Made by a program: the position numbers and the translations under genes
Origin: Massilia eurypsychrophila
GTDB lineage: Bacteria; Pseudomonadota; Gammaproteobacteria; Burkholderiales; Burkholderiaceae_D
DNA: 64,000 nt
Reading direction: 5' to 3'
NCBI RefSeq assembly: GCF_002760655.1
Contig: NZ_PDOC01000015.1
Span: forward strand, 1 to 64,000
Shown here: positions 18,224 through 28,120 of the stretch, one piece after another
How the letters are laid out: every line of letters begins with the position of its first letter
Position numbering within the stretch: the first letter of the stretch is position 1
The notes under the pieces: generated by a model
What the model was told of the DNA's origin: nothing
Database searches by the model: none
The model's input: only the letters and a program-made list of their open reading frames with translations

Positions 18224-20739
18224 TGTGATCGCTTCTTCTTGCTGGTCTTGCTTGCTGTCTTTGCTGGACGGGACGGCGCCTTGCCGGCGGACGTCCCACT
18301 CTTCGATCGTTTGGCCGGCGCGCTGCCGACGCTCTCGTCGAGCTCGTAGCGCGACGAATTGTCGCCGCCGCCGGTCTTGCGCGACTTGGCCGGCTTGGCT
18401 TCCTGCGCCTTTGCCGCACTGCTCTTCGGCATGCCGACGCCGGATACCTCGTCGGCGCCGCCGGCGAGCACCAGGTCGATCTTGCGCGCTTCCAGGTCAA
18501 CGCGGGCCACCTTGACGGTGACGCGGTCGGTCAGCTGGTAGCGCTTGCCGGTGCGCTCGCCGCGCAGTTCATGGCGTGCATCGTCGTACTGGAAGAAATC
18601 GGTGCCCAGTTCGGTGATGTGGACCAGGCCTTCGACGTACAGCGCATCGAGCTGCACGAAGATGCCGAAGGTGGTCACGCCCGACACCACGCCGGTGAAT
18701 TCTTCGCCCAGCTTGTCCTTGATGAAGTAGCACTTGAGCCAGGCTTCGACGTCGCGCGAGGCTTCATCGGCGCGCCGCTCGTTGGCCGAACAGTGAACGC
18801 CAAGGGCGTCCCAGATCGTCATGTCCTTCTCTTGCTTTTGCGTGCCCTTGGCCTTGTCCTTCGCCTGCTTCTTGCGCGTCGCGTTCGACACGGTCGTGTT
18901 CAGGCCGGCCAGTTCGATGCCTTTCGGCTCGTACTTCTTGCCCAGCAAGATGGCCTTGATGGCGCGGTGCGTCAGCAAGTCAGGGTAGCGGCGGATCGGG
19001 CTGGTGAAGTGGGCATACGCCTCGTACGCCAGGCCGAAGTGGCCGATGTTGTCGGGGCTGTAGACCGCCTGCTGCATCGAGCGCAGCAGCATGGTTTGCA
19101 GCAGCTGCGCGTCGGGACGCTCCTTGACCTGCTTCATCAGCACGGCGTAGTCGTTCGCGCTCGGCTTGTCGCCGCCGCCCAGGTTCAGGCCCACTTGCTG
19201 CAGGAACGTGCGCACCTGCGCCAGCTTCTCTTCGGTCGGCGACGCGTGGATGCGGTAGGTGCCCGGATGCTTGTGGCGAATCAGCAGGTCGGCCGCGCAC
19301 ACGTTGGCCGACAGCATGCACTCTTCGATCAGCTTGTGCGCGTCGTTGCGGGTGCGCGGGATGATCTTCTCGATCTTGCCGAGCGCATTGCAGACGATGT
19401 AGGTTTCGGTGGTGTCGAAGTCGATCGCGCCGCGCACGTGGCGCGCCTTGTTCAACGCGTGATACACGTCGTTCAGGTTCAGCAGGTGCGGCACGATGGC
19501 CGGGCGGCGCTGCGCTTCGGGACCTGCCGTGTTGGCCAGGATGTCGGCCACTTCGTTGTAGGTCAGGCGCGCGGCCGAATGGATCACTGCCGGATAGAAC
19601 TGGTAGGCGGTCACTTCACCGGTCGACGAGACCACCATGTCGCATACCAGGGTCAGGCGGTCGACCGCGGGGTTCAGCGAGCACAGGCCGTTCGACAGCT
19701 TTTCCGGCAGCATCGGGATCACGCGGCGCGGGAAGTACACCGACGTGCTGCGCTCGAGCGCGTCGACGTCGAGCGCGTCGTTCGGCTTGACGTAGTGGCT
19801 GACGTCGGCAATGGCGACGAGCAGGCGGAAGCAATTGTCGCCGTCGATGTTGACCGGCTCGCAGTACACCGCGTCGTCGAAGTCGCGCGCGTCTTCGCCG
19901 TCGATCGTCACTAACGGCACGTCGCGCAGGTCGACCCGCTCTTCCAGGTCGGCATCGCGCACTTCGGCCGGCAGCTTGGCGGCCGACTTCAGGGCCGCGG
20001 CCGAGAAGATGTGCGGCACGCCGAACTTGCGCACGGCAATTTCAATCTCCATGCCGGGATCGTCCAGGTCGCCGAGCACTTCGACGATGGTGCCGGTCGG
20101 CTGCTTGAAGCGCGACGGCTGGTCGACCAGCTCGACGCTGACGATCTGGCCGGCTTTCGCCTTGCCAGGCGAGCCGGCGACCAGGATGTCCTGACCGATG
20201 CGCTTGTCTTCGGGCGCGATCAGCCAGACGCCGTTTTCGTTGAGCAGGCGGCCGATGACGTGGCTGTTGGCGCGCGACACCACTTCGACGATGGTGCCTT
20301 CCTGGCGCCCGCGGCGGTCGGTGCCGGTCACTTTCGCCAGCACGCGGTCGCCATGCAGCACTTTCTGCATTTCTTTGTCGGACAGGAACAGGTCCTCGCC
20401 CGGCTCGTCGGGAATGACGAAGCCGAAGCCGTCGCGGTGCGCGCTGACCTTGCCGGCGACGAAGCCGGTGTGGTCGGCCAGCTCGAACATGCCGGTCTTG
20501 TCGGAAAGGATCTGGCCGTCGCGCGCCATCGCGTTCAGGCGACGCGACAGCACTTCCACCGCGTCGGGATCGACCTTGAGGGCGCGCGCCAGGGCTGCTG
20601 CGTCGAGCGGGGACTGTGCGTCGCGGAAGATGCCGAGAATTTCCTCGCGGCTAGGGATGGTATGTGTAGGTTGGTTCAAATCGTCTTCAATAATTGTTTT
20701 TGACAGCGCTTGCGGGATGCCGTTCCGCATGACTGACAC
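18220..20739 (-). CDS. rnr: Ribonuclease R
   Basis: Processive 3'-5' exoribonuclease that degrades structured RNA and acts in RNA quality control and cold response. The 839-residue chain has an N-terminal winged-helix region ([16 protein letters not shown]), cold-shock domains, the RNB catalytic domain ([15 protein letters not shown] near 290, with the metal-binding Asp cluster), then an S1 domain ([26 protein letters not shown]). The tail is rich in Lys, Ser and Ala. It is coupled to rlmB. The start MSVMRNG has alternative Met codons nearby. Confidence 0.95.
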   Translation of the reverse strand: MSVMRNGIPQALSKTIIEDDLNQPTHTIPSREEILGIFRDAQSPLDAAALARALKVDPDAVEVLSRRLNAMARDGQILSDKTGMFELADHTGFVAGKVSAHRDGFGFVIPDEPGEDLFLSDKEMQKVLHGDRVLAKVTGTDRRGRQEGTIVEVVSRANSHVIGRLLNENGVWLIAPEDKRIGQDILVAGSPGKAKAGQIVSVELVDQPSRFKQPTGTIVEVLGDLDDPGMEIEIAVRKFGVPHIFSAAALKSAAKLPAEVRDADLEERVDLRDVPLVTIDGEDARDFDDAVYCEPVNIDGDNCFRLLVAIADVSHYVKPNDALDVDALERSTSVYFPRRVIPMLPEKLSNGLCSLNPAVDRLTLVCDMVVSSTGEVTAYQFYPAVIHSAARLTYNEVADILANTAGPEAQRRPAIVPHLLNLNDVYHALNKARHVRGAIDFDTTETYIVCNALGKIEKIIPRTRNDAHKLIEECMLSANVCAADLLIRHKHPGTYRIHASPTEEKLAQVRTFLQQVGLNLGGGDKPSANDYAVLMKQVKERPDAQLLQTMLLRSMQQAVYSPDNIGHFGLAYEAYAHFTSPIRRYPDLLTHRAIKAILLGKKYEPKGIELAGLNTTVSNATRKKQAKDKAKGTQKQEKDMTIWDALGVHCSANERRADEASRDVEAWLKCYFIKDKLGEEFTGVVSGVTTFGIFVQLDALYVEGLVHITELGTDFFQYDDARHELRGERTGKRYQLTDRVTVKVARVDLEARKIDLVLAGGADEVSGVGMPKSSAAKAQEAKPAKSRKTGGGDNSSRYELDESVGSAPAKRSKSGTSAGKAPSRPAKTASKTSKKKRSQ

Positions 20740-20833
20740 GTTGGTTTGATTGACACGTCGGTACGCGTAGTGTAACGGAGGACACTACATTTCGCCTAAC
20801 GTGCCGTGCTCCGAAAATACTTGGTGGGGAGCT

Positions 20834-20861
20834 TTGACATTTCAAATTGATCCGCTATAAT
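20834..20861 (+). promoter_or_regulatory. Sigma-70 promoter for the tRNA-Leu pair
   Basis: TTGACA (20834-20839) and TATAAT (20856-20861), both full consensus, are separated by 16 bases. About 150 bases of leader with no recognised feature lie between it and the first tRNA-Leu, which is long for a tRNA transcript. Confidence 0.9.
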
Positions 20862-21014
20862 TTCGGTCTTTCGCGGCGGCACCAAGCCACAGCGAGAGAA
20901 AGCAGAGTACTGGCACCGGCATAAAGCACCGAGGGTAACGAAAGTTAGTCTGGCGCAAAACTCCAAAGGCTAGTATGATAGCAGAAGTCGGCGGCAACGC
21001 TGATTAGTAACATT

Positions 21015-21099
21015 GCCCACGTGGCGGAATTGGTAGACGCGCATGGTTCAGGTCCATGTGCCTTCGGGTGTGGGGGTTCGAGTCCCTCCGTGGGCACCA
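21015..21099 (+). tRNA. tRNA-Leu (anticodon CAG), copy 1
   Basis: It starts GCCCACGTGGCGG and ends CCGTGGGCACCA with CCA encoded. The anticodon arm CATGG-TTCAGGT-CCATG gives anticodon CAG. The long variable arm (85 nt in total) fits the leucine class. It is identical to the copy exactly 200 bases downstream. Confidence 0.97.
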
Positions 21100-21214
21100 A
21101 CTACCGGATTTATTTCCGCAAGTATCACCTACTGCGCCGTGATCGTTGTAAAGATTGCGGCGTTTTAGTTTGTAGTAAATGTGTTTTGGTTGGTCCAGTA
21201 GAAGCAGTAGCAGT

Positions 21215-21299
21215 GCCCACGTGGCGGAATTGGTAGACGCGCATGGTTCAGGTCCATGTGCCTTCGGGTGTGGGGGTTCGAGTCCCTCCGTGGGCACCA
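21215..21299 (+). tRNA. tRNA-Leu (anticodon CAG), copy 2
   Basis: It has the same 85-base sequence as copy 1. The first bases of 3' flank (CTACCGGAT) are shared by both copies with one inserted A here, so the duplicated unit includes the flank. Two terminator hairpins follow. Confidence 0.97.
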
Positions 21300-21323
21300 A
21301 ACTACCGGATAGACAGCAGCCTG

Positions 21324-21361
21324 AAAACGCCGCATCCTTTGCAAAAGGGATGCGGCGTTTT
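21324..21361 (+). terminator. Terminator of the tRNA-Leu operon
   Basis: AAAACGCCGCATCC (21324-21337) pairs with GGATGCGGCGTTTT (21348-21361), a 14-bp stem ending in T residues. Confidence 0.92.
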
Positions 21362-21382
21362 GCTTTGGAGCTGATCCTTACG

Positions 21383-21412
21383 CCGCATCCTTGGCAAAAC
21401 GGATGCGGTTTT
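21383..21412 (+). terminator. Second, duplicated terminator hairpin
   Basis: CCGCATCC (21383-21390) pairs with GGATGCGG (21401-21408), followed by TTTT. The arms and flanking GCTATGG/GCTTTGG context look like a decayed duplicate of the preceding terminator. Confidence 0.75.
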
Positions 21413-21499
21413 GCTATGGTCGATCGATTTAGCGTTTTCTTAAATCGCGGCGGCGTTTTGTTATGCTTACTGTGTTTCGTTTATACACAGGAGAAAAAC

Positions 21500-21691
21500 G
21501 TGCTCACCTTCAGCATCCCGGCCATCAGCTGCGGCCATTGCGCCCGCGCCATCACCGACACCGTCCTCGAACTCGACCCCGCCGCCAAGGTGCAGGTCGA
21601 CATCGCCGCCCGCACCGCCACCGTCGACACCAGCGCCGATCCCGCCATCGTGCGCGCGCGGCTGGCCGACGAAGGCTATCCCGTGCTGTAG
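21500..21691 (+). CDS. Small heavy-metal-associated (HMA) domain protein, CopZ-like
   Basis: A 63-residue protein consisting of a single ferredoxin-like HMA domain. It starts at GTG 21500, with ACAGGAG 6 bases upstream; the reading frame is open further upstream, but only through the tRNA. The metal-binding motif is SCGHC (about residues 10-14). It would bind Cu(I) or a similar ion and pass it to a P-type ATPase; no such ATPase is in the window. The C terminus RARLADEGYPVL is the usual end of the fold. Confidence 0.85.
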   Translation: MLTFSIPAISCGHCARAITDTVLELDPAAKVQVDIAARTATVDTSADPAIVRARLADEGYPVL

Positions 21692-21748
21692 GCCGTTGCC
21701 GCCAGCTTTGTACTACACTGCCAGCATTGCCGCTTCGCGAGGCTGCCG

Positions 21749-23509
21749 ATGGACCACAATTCGCTGCAGGTGAACTACCATGCGATGCTGATGCAGTCGC
21801 CGGATCCGAGCGCCCTGTTCGACTTCGACGCCGGCATGATCGCCGATGCCAACCCGAAAGCCGAGAGCTTGTGGGGCCTTTGCCGCGATGCGCTGCTGCG
21901 CACGCCGCTGGCCGACCTCTATCCGGCCCAGCAGCCGGGCGGGCGCTCATCGGCGTCGCTGTTGCAGGCCGAGGCCGGCCGCGCCCTCGAGGGCCACCAG
22001 GGCCTGTTCGCCATGACGTTTCGCACCGCCGCCGGCGCCGCCATCCCCTGTGAAGTGCTGATGATTGCGTTGCCGCTTGCCGGCCGCCGCCTGCTGCACG
22101 TGCGCATGGTCGACATCTCGCGCAACCTGCGCGCCGCCCAGCTGCGCGAAGGCCAGGCCCGCGTGCTCGAACTGGTCGCCCGCGGCGCGCCGCTGGCCGA
22201 GATCCTCGACAACCTGGTGCTGCTGGTCGAGAGCCAGTCCGACGGCGTGCTGTGCTCGGTGCTGCTGCTCGACGAGGACGGCCACACCGTCCATCCGGCC
22301 TCCGCCCCGAATCTGCCGCCCGGCTTCATGAATGCGCTCGACGGCCTGTCGATCGGCCCCGGCGTCGGCTCGTGCGGCGAGGCGATGTTCAGCAACGAAA
22401 ACGTCATCGTGCCCGACATCCTCACCGACGAGCGCTGGGCGCCGTACCGCGCGCTGGCCGTGCCGCATGGCTTGCGCGCTTGCTGGTCCACGCCGATCGC
22501 GCCGGACCGCCAGCACGTGCTCGGCTCGTTCGCCATGTACTACCGCGAGGTGCGCAGCCCCACTAGCGAGGAGCTGCACCTGATCGACGTCGCCAGCCAC
22601 CTGGCCGGCATCGCCATCGAACGCACCCGCCGCGAACGCGAACTGGCCCTGCATCGCGAGCACCTCGAGGACCTGGTCGCCGCGCGCACCGCCGAACTGA
22701 CCCGCGCCGTCGAGACGCTGTCGCTGGCGCAGGACGAACTGGTGCGGCGCGACAAGCTGGCCGCGCTCGGCGCCCTGGTGGCCGGCGTCGCCCACGAACT
22801 GAACACACCCATCGGCAACAGCCTGGTGGTGGCCAGTTCGCTGGCCGAACGCACCCGTGCGCTCGAGACCAGCATGGCCGACGGCCTGCGCCGCTCCGAC
22901 CTGACGCGCTACCTGGCCACCGCCGGCGAGGCCGGCGAACTGCTGGTGCGCAATCTCAAGCGCGCCGCCACCTTGGTCGCCGGCTTCAAGCAGATCGCGG
23001 TCGACCATGCCAGCTCGGAGCGCCGCCAGTTCGACCTCACCGCACTGCTGTCGGACCTCGCCGCGCCGCTGCGCGTGGCCGCCAAGGTCGCCCGGGTCAG
23101 GATCGACCTGGCGCTCGAACCTGGCCTGCTGATGGATAGCTACCCCGGGCCGTTGTCGCAGGTGGTCACCGAGCTGTTCGAGAACTGCGTCGCCCACGCT
23201 TTCCCCGACGGCCACGGCGGCACGGTGCGCATCGCCGCCGAGATGCGCGCCGACAACCTGGTCGCGGTGACGGTCGCTGACAGCGGCGCCGGCATGACGC
23301 CGGACGTGCTGGCGCACGCCTTCGACCCCTTCTATACCACCCGCCGCGGTGCCGGCCGCTCCGGCCTCGGCCTGCACGTGGCGCACAACATCGTCAGCGG
23401 CGTCCTCGGCGGACGCATCGCACTGCGCAGCGCCCCGGACGCCGGCGCCAGCGTCACGCTGCTGCTGCCGCTGGCCGCGCCCGCGCGCCCGGAACCCGCG
23501 CACCCTTGA
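21749..23509 (+). CDS. PAS-GAF sensor histidine kinase, soluble
   Basis: A 586-residue protein without obvious membrane segments. An N-terminal PAS-like domain (about 10-130) is followed by a GAF domain (about 150-300, with GPGVGSCGEAMF and WSTPI). A coiled coil (about 300-350) and a HisKA-type region with GALVAGVAHELNTPIGN (phosphoacceptor His) come next, then a HATPase_c domain ending GRSGLGLHVAHNIV and GGRIALRS. No response regulator gene adjoins it, so it is an orphan kinase. The HMA gene upstream ends 57 bases before; a functional link is not implied. Confidence 0.9.
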   Translation: MDHNSLQVNYHAMLMQSPDPSALFDFDAGMIADANPKAESLWGLCRDALLRTPLADLYPAQQPGGRSSASLLQAEAGRALEGHQGLFAMTFRTAAGAAIPCEVLMIALPLAGRRLLHVRMVDISRNLRAAQLREGQARVLELVARGAPLAEILDNLVLLVESQSDGVLCSVLLLDEDGHTVHPASAPNLPPGFMNALDGLSIGPGVGSCGEAMFSNENVIVPDILTDERWAPYRALAVPHGLRACWSTPIAPDRQHVLGSFAMYYREVRSPTSEELHLIDVASHLAGIAIERTRRERELALHREHLEDLVAARTAELTRAVETLSLAQDELVRRDKLAALGALVAGVAHELNTPIGNSLVVASSLAERTRALETSMADGLRRSDLTRYLATAGEAGELLVRNLKRAATLVAGFKQIAVDHASSERRQFDLTALLSDLAAPLRVAAKVARVRIDLALEPGLLMDSYPGPLSQVVTELFENCVAHAFPDGHGGTVRIAAEMRADNLVAVTVADSGAGMTPDVLAHAFDPFYTTRRGAGRSGLGLHVAHNIVSGVLGGRIALRSAPDAGASVTLLLPLAAPARPEPAHP

Positions 23510-23539
23510 CTTGCAGCGCCAACAAGTTATGCTCAGCCA

Positions 23540-23746
23540 ATGCGAAAAGGAAAAACAATAGGAAGCGGGTTGCTGATAGCCGGCCTCTGTACGGCGCTGG
23601 CGGCGGCGCCCGCGCCCTGGTTCAAGTGGCGCAGCAAGATCGACGGCAAGCAATTCTGTGCCCAGACGTCGCTCGGCCACGGCTGGGAAAAGGCCAGCGG
23701 CCCCTATCAAGATAGCCATTGCGAAAAGTTATCACCTGCTAAATAA
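23540..23746 (+). CDS. Small putative secreted protein, unknown
   Basis: A 68-residue frame with an N-terminal signal-like segment (KGKTIGSGLLIAGLCTALAAA) and a short polar mature part holding two cysteines (KQFCAQTS and DSHCEKL) that could form a disulfide. No family was recognised. The ribosome site is weak, so expression is uncertain. It lies between the kinase and phasin genes on the same strand. Confidence 0.5.
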   Translation: MRKGKTIGSGLLIAGLCTALAAAPAPWFKWRSKIDGKQFCAQTSLGHGWEKASGPYQDSHCEKLSPAK

Positions 23747-23814
23747 TAGACCGACAAAAGTGGGGAGATTTAGGAAGGTAGTCCGTTGCATCCATCCAAT
23801 CCGAGGAGAAGTTA

Positions 23815-24387
23815 ATGTTTACGAATCCCGAACAATTTGCGTCCGCCACCAAGACCCTGTTTGAACTGCAGATGATGACCTTTAACGCTTTGACCAGCAA
23901 GGCGGTGCAAGGCGTCGAGCAGGTCGTCGCCCTCAATCTGGCGACCGCCAAGAATTCGGTCGAAGGCTCGATGGCGGCCGGCAAGGAGATCAGCCAGGCC
24001 AAGGATCCGAAGGCTGCCATGGCCGCCGCCGCCTCGCTGGCCAAGCCCGGCATGGAAGGCGTGGTCGAATACCGCGACCAGATGAAGGTCATCATCGACG
24101 AAATCCGCACCGAGTTCACCCAGGCGGCCGACGCCCATGTCGCCGAAGCGAAAAGCGCACTCACCGCGCTGATCTACGACGTCACGCAAAACGTCAAGCC
24201 GGGCCAGCCGAATGCCGTGGAGATCATCAAGACCGCCATCGATAACGCCTTCCAGGGTTACGAGCAGGTGACCAAGGCGACGCGCCAGGCGGTGCAGACG
24301 GTGGAGGAGCAGATCGCCAAGGCGACCGCGCAGGTGGGTGATGGCGTAGCGGCGGCCGGCAAGGCAGCGCAGAACAACGACTCCTGA
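23815..24387 (+). CDS. Phasin (PhaP-type granule-associated protein)
   Basis: A 190-residue, almost wholly helical amphipathic protein (MFTNPEQFASATKTLFELQ, then NLATAKNSVEGSMAAGKE) matching the phasin family that coats polyhydroxyalkanoate granules. An Ala-rich C terminus is typical. It has a strong ribosome site (AGGAGAAGTTAATG). No PHA synthase gene is nearby, which is usual, since phasin genes are often unlinked. Multiple paralogues are expected in the genome. Confidence 0.92.
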   Translation: MFTNPEQFASATKTLFELQMMTFNALTSKAVQGVEQVVALNLATAKNSVEGSMAAGKEISQAKDPKAAMAAAASLAKPGMEGVVEYRDQMKVIIDEIRTEFTQAADAHVAEAKSALTALIYDVTQNVKPGQPNAVEIIKTAIDNAFQGYEQVTKATRQAVQTVEEQIAKATAQVGDGVAAAGKAAQNNDS

Positions 24388-24405
24388 AGCATGGTGCATG
24401 AAGAA

Positions 24406-24426
24406 GTCTGACACATAGTGTCAGAC
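24406..24426. repeat. Short TGTCAGAC palindrome
   Basis: GTCTGACAC (24406-24414), spacer ATA, and its perfect complement (24418-24426). It shares the GTCTGACA core with the long palindromes at 15798 and 48166 and also lies just behind a gene end. Confidence 0.75.
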
Positions 24427-24428
24427 CC

Positions 24429-24456
24429 GAACGCGGCGACAAAGTTCGCCGCGTTC
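24429..24456. terminator. Hairpin between the converging phasin and tssA genes
   Basis: GAACGCGGCG (24429-24438) pairs with CGCCGCGTTC (24447-24456) around an 8-base loop. There is no T-run, but the position between converging genes suggests a terminator. Confidence 0.6.
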
Positions 24457-24471
24457 AGTGTACGAGGTCAA

Positions 24472-25488
24472 TTAGCCGGGCGCTGCCTGCACTCCCAGCA
24501 TTTCCTCCAACTGTTCGAACACCGTCTGGTCCTTCACCACGCTGCGCAACCACACGTGCAAGGGCTGCTCGCCCCAGTTGGCGGCCTTGTCGGCCAAGTA
24601 GGCGACGGGGCTGTGCGGCTCGGTGCGACGAAAAAATTCAGCCACCGCGCGCAACTGCGCCAGTGCCTGCGCGCGCGACTGCAGCGACCCGCTGGTGCCG
24701 ACGGCGACCGCTTGCGCCGGCGCCGCTGGCGCTGCAACCGGAGCCTCCGGGGAGTTCGCGGCCGCCGCTTGCGCACCGGCGCCCGCCTCGCGCGCGAACG
24801 GCGTAATGAAATGGATCACGTTGTGCAACGCCTCGCGCGCCGCCGTGAAGCCGGGTCCATCGGCGCCCAGCTTCTCGTCCGTCACCCGTTCCAGCTCGGC
24901 CAGCGCCGCCACGCAGTGGGCAGTGTCGTCGAGCAGCGCCTGATAAAACGCGCGCGACGTGCGGCGCCGCGCCGCGTCGACATCGGGCCCGTCGTCGTCG
25001 GCGCTGCGCGTGCGTGCGCTCTCGAAGTCGATCAGCGAAAACGCGCTGCCGGCGCCTTCGGTGAGCGCCACTTCACGCGCTAGTTGCGGCGCGCGCGCGG
25101 CGATCCAGCACAGGTTGCCGACCCGCTGCTCGAAGCTGCCTTCATCGGGCTGCGGATACAGCGTGTCCCAATAGCGCTCGCACAGCGCCGCGGCCACCAG
25201 CAGGCCGTCGCCGAGGCCGCGAAAGCCGCCCGTCTTGGCGCTGGCCTCGGCCAGCCAGACCGCCAGCCGCAGGTCCTTGCTGCGCGTCTTGAGCAGTTTG
25301 GTGCAGCCGCTGCCGACGAACTTCCAGTCCGCTTCCTTCAGCGCGGTGACCCAGGCGCCCCGCTCGATCGTCGGATCGTCGGCCTGGCGCGCCTTGGCGA
25401 TCGCATCGAGCTCGCTGGAAAACGCCAGGTCCTCGCCGCAAGGATTGGCGTCGCTGACCGGTTCGAGCAGTTCGTCGATGTTCAGCAT
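24472..25488 (-). CDS. tssA: Type VI secretion protein TssA (ImpA-N)
   Basis: It contacts the baseplate and membrane complex and helps sheath assembly in the T6SS. The start at 25488 (MLNIDELLEPVSDANPCGEDL) overlaps the tssH end by 7 bases; a longer upstream frame through tssH is spurious. The N-terminal ImpA_N domain carries the characteristic NPCGEDL-F motif. A central helical region follows, then an Ala/Pro linker (about 245-265) and a C-terminal domain with SPVAYLADKAANWG. At 338 residues it is of the short TssA class. It is the last gene of the minus-strand T6SS operon. Confidence 0.93.
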   Translation of the reverse strand: MLNIDELLEPVSDANPCGEDLAFSSELDAIAKARQADDPTIERGAWVTALKEADWKFVGSGCTKLLKTRSKDLRLAVWLAEASAKTGGFRGLGDGLLVAAALCERYWDTLYPQPDEGSFEQRVGNLCWIAARAPQLAREVALTEGAGSAFSLIDFESARTRSADDDGPDVDAARRRTSRAFYQALLDDTAHCVAALAELERVTDEKLGADGPGFTAAREALHNVIHFITPFAREAGAGAQAAAANSPEAPVAAPAAPAQAVAVGTSGSLQSRAQALAQLRAVAEFFRRTEPHSPVAYLADKAANWGEQPLHVWLRSVVKDQTVFEQLEEMLGVQAAPG

Positions 25489-28115
25489 GGCTCGACCGCA
25501 TACTTGAATTTGCCGGCTTTGGTGGCGCTGACCTTGATGCGGGCGATCGCCCCGCCTTCGGCCATGCGGGCCAGTACCGAATCGGCGATCTCCGGCAGCA
25601 GCGTGCCGTTCAGGATCGTATCGACGTTGCGGGCGCCCGAATCGACTTCGGTGCAGCGCGACAGCACCGCGTTCACCAGTGCATCGTCGTAGTCGAACTG
25701 CGCCTGGTGATTCTGGTCGATGCGGCGGCGAATGCGCTCGAGCTTGAGGCGGATAATGCGGCCCAACACCTCGTCGCCGATCGGATAGAACGGCACCACC
25801 GTCAGCCTGCCGAGGAAGGCCGGCTTGAAGTGCTTCATCAGTTGCGGGCGGATGATCGCGGCCAGCTGGGTCGGATCGGGCATCTCGGAGGCCGACTTGT
25901 TCAGGCATGCCTGCATCATCTGCGACGACGCCGCGTTCGACGTCAGGATGATGATGGTGTTGCGAAAGTCTATCTGGCGGCCTTCGGCGTCATCGAGCAC
26001 GCCCTTGTCGAATACCTGGAAGAACAGTTCGAGCACGTCGGGGTGGGCCTTCTCGACTTCGTCGAGCAGCACCACGCTGTACGGATTGCGGCGCACCGCC
26101 TCGGTCAGCACGCCGCCTTCGCCATAGCCGACGTAGCCCGGCGGAGATCCCTTCAGGCCCGAGACGCTATGCGCCTCCTGGTATTCGCTCATGTTGATGG
26201 TGATCAGTTTGCGTTCGCCGCCGTACAGCAGGTCGGCCAGCGCCAGCGCCGTCTCGGTCTTGCCGACGCCGGAGGTGCCGACGAACAGGAACACGCCCTT
26301 CGGCTTGTTCGGGTCGTCCAGGTTGGCGCGCGCCGTGCGCACGCGCTGCGCCACGACGGCGCCGGCATGCGACTGGCCGAGGATGCGTTCTTCCAGCAGG
26401 CCCTGCAAGTTCATCACCATCCTGATTTCGTCCTTGACCATGCGCCCGAGCGGAATTCCGGTCCAGCCGGCGACGATTTCGGCCACCACGTGGCCGTCCA
26501 CCTGCACCGGCACCAGCGGCGCTTCGCCCTGCACCGTGCGCAGTTGCTCGATCAGGCCGCGCAGCCGAGCGCCGTCGCCGCCGCCTTGTTCCATGCTGCT
26601 GCGCAGGGCCTGGATCTCGCTGTTGATCGCCTGTTCCTGCTGCCAGCGCTTTTGCACGTCGCGCTGCGCTTCGACGGCGGCGCGGCGCTCGGCGCGCAGC
26701 GCGGTCAGCTTGGCGGCGTGGTCGGCGCCGGCGCTCTCTTCGCGCGTGAGGGCGGCCACTTGGGCGTCGATCCGTTCGAGCAGGCGCCCCCCTGCTTCCA
26801 CCAGCGCCGGCGTCGCGCTCTGGCCAAGCGCCACCTTGGCGCAGGCGGTATCGAGCACGCTGATCGCCTTGTCCGGCAGCTGGCGGCCGCTGATGTAGCG
26901 GTGCGACAGCCGCACCGCCTCTTCGATCGCGTCGTCGTAGACGCGCACGCCGAAATGCTTTTCCATCAGCGGCGCCATCGCGCGCAGCATGGCGCAGGCG
27001 GTCGCTTCGTCCGGCTCCTCGACCTTGACGACCTGGAAGCGCCGCGCCAGTGCCGCATCCTTTTCGAAGTACTTCTTGTACTCGCCCCAGGTGGTGGCGG
27101 CGATGGTGCGCAGTTCGCCGCGCGCCAGCGCAGGTTTCAGCAGGTTGGCCGCGTCGTTCTGGCCGGCCGCGCCGCCGGCGCCGATCATCGTGTGCGCCTC
27201 GTCGATGAACAGGATGATCGCGTGCGGGCTCTTCTTGACTTCATCGATGACGTTCTTCAGGCGGTTCTCGAACTCGCCCTTGACGCTGGCGCCGGCCTGC
27301 AGCAGGCCCATGTCGAGCGTATGGATCTCGACGCCGCACAGCACTTCAGGCACGTCGCCGCTGGCGATGCGCAGCGCCAGGCCCTCGACCACCGCGGTCT
27401 TGCCGACCCCCGCTTCGCCCGTCAGGATCGGGTTGTTCTGGCGGCGCCGCATCAGGATGTCAATCGCCTGGCGGATCTCGGGGTCGCGTCCGATCACCGG
27501 ATCGAGCTTGCCGTCGCGGGCGCGCTGCGTCAGGCAGGTGGTGAACTGATCGAGCGCCGGCGTCTTGTGCGCGCCGCCGTGCTCCAGATCGGACACCGGA
27601 TCGCCGCCGCCGGACTCGCTCGGCGCGCTCAAAACGGCTTCGTCCGAACTGCGCGTGAGCTTGTCGAAATCGTGCTTCAGGCGGTCAATCGGCACCTGGG
27701 CGAACAGCTTCGAGCCGCGCTGCGCCAGTTGCGCCAGGTCGGGCGCGGTCAGCAGTGCCAGCAGCAGGTGGCCGCTGCGGATCTGGTGCGGTCCGCCGCC
27801 GCCCAGCGAGGCGATCAGCCAGGCGTGTTCGAGCAGCGTCGGCAAGTGGCGCGAAAATACTGGCGTGCGCGCGCTGCCTTTGGCAAAGCGGCTGATCTCG
27901 TTGCGCAAATCGGTCTCGATCCCGGTCGCGCTGATGCCGCATTGACGGGCGATGCAGGCGAAGTCGCAGTTGGGCTGCTCCAGCAGCGCCAGGAACAGGT
28001 GTTCGATGTCGACCTCGTAGTGACCCTGGCTGACGCAGATGCCGGCGGCGCGGCTGGCGGCGGCGCGGCTGCAGTCGTTGAGTTTTCCGATCAGCGTTTT
28101 GAGATTGATGTCCAT
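25482..28115 (-). CDS. tssH: T6SS sheath-recycling ATPase ClpV
   Basis: AAA+ unfoldase that disassembles the contracted TssB/TssC sheath. The 877-residue protein has an N-terminal Clp_N repeat domain. The first Walker A is GEAGVGKTA near 231 with FIDEAHTMIGAGG as Walker B. A middle coiled coil follows, then the second AAA+ domain with GTSGVGKTE near 610 and VVLLDEVEKAHPDV. The N-terminal KTLIGKLNDCSRAAA helix is the ClpV-specific element that binds TssC. It distinguishes ClpV from general ClpB. Confidence 0.95.
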   Translation of the reverse strand: MDINLKTLIGKLNDCSRAAASRAAGICVSQGHYEVDIEHLFLALLEQPNCDFACIARQCGISATGIETDLRNEISRFAKGSARTPVFSRHLPTLLEHAWLIASLGGGGPHQIRSGHLLLALLTAPDLAQLAQRGSKLFAQVPIDRLKHDFDKLTRSSDEAVLSAPSESGGGDPVSDLEHGGAHKTPALDQFTTCLTQRARDGKLDPVIGRDPEIRQAIDILMRRRQNNPILTGEAGVGKTAVVEGLALRIASGDVPEVLCGVEIHTLDMGLLQAGASVKGEFENRLKNVIDEVKKSPHAIILFIDEAHTMIGAGGAAGQNDAANLLKPALARGELRTIAATTWGEYKKYFEKDAALARRFQVVKVEEPDEATACAMLRAMAPLMEKHFGVRVYDDAIEEAVRLSHRYISGRQLPDKAISVLDTACAKVALGQSATPALVEAGGRLLERIDAQVAALTREESAGADHAAKLTALRAERRAAVEAQRDVQKRWQQEQAINSEIQALRSSMEQGGGDGARLRGLIEQLRTVQGEAPLVPVQVDGHVVAEIVAGWTGIPLGRMVKDEIRMVMNLQGLLEERILGQSHAGAVVAQRVRTARANLDDPNKPKGVFLFVGTSGVGKTETALALADLLYGGERKLITINMSEYQEAHSVSGLKGSPPGYVGYGEGGVLTEAVRRNPYSVVLLDEVEKAHPDVLELFFQVFDKGVLDDAEGRQIDFRNTIIILTSNAASSQMMQACLNKSASEMPDPTQLAAIIRPQLMKHFKPAFLGRLTVVPFYPIGDEVLGRIIRLKLERIRRRIDQNHQAQFDYDDALVNAVLSRCTEVDSGARNVDTILNGTLLPEIADSVLARMAEGGAIARIKVSATKAGKFKYAVEPC

Positions 28116-28120
28116 CGCGA

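Noticed and set aside
24406-24456. Palindrome plus hairpin as a CRISPR repeat or attachment site
   Set aside because: There is only one unit, no spacers and no integrase; it is better read as a repeat remnant and terminator between converging genes.
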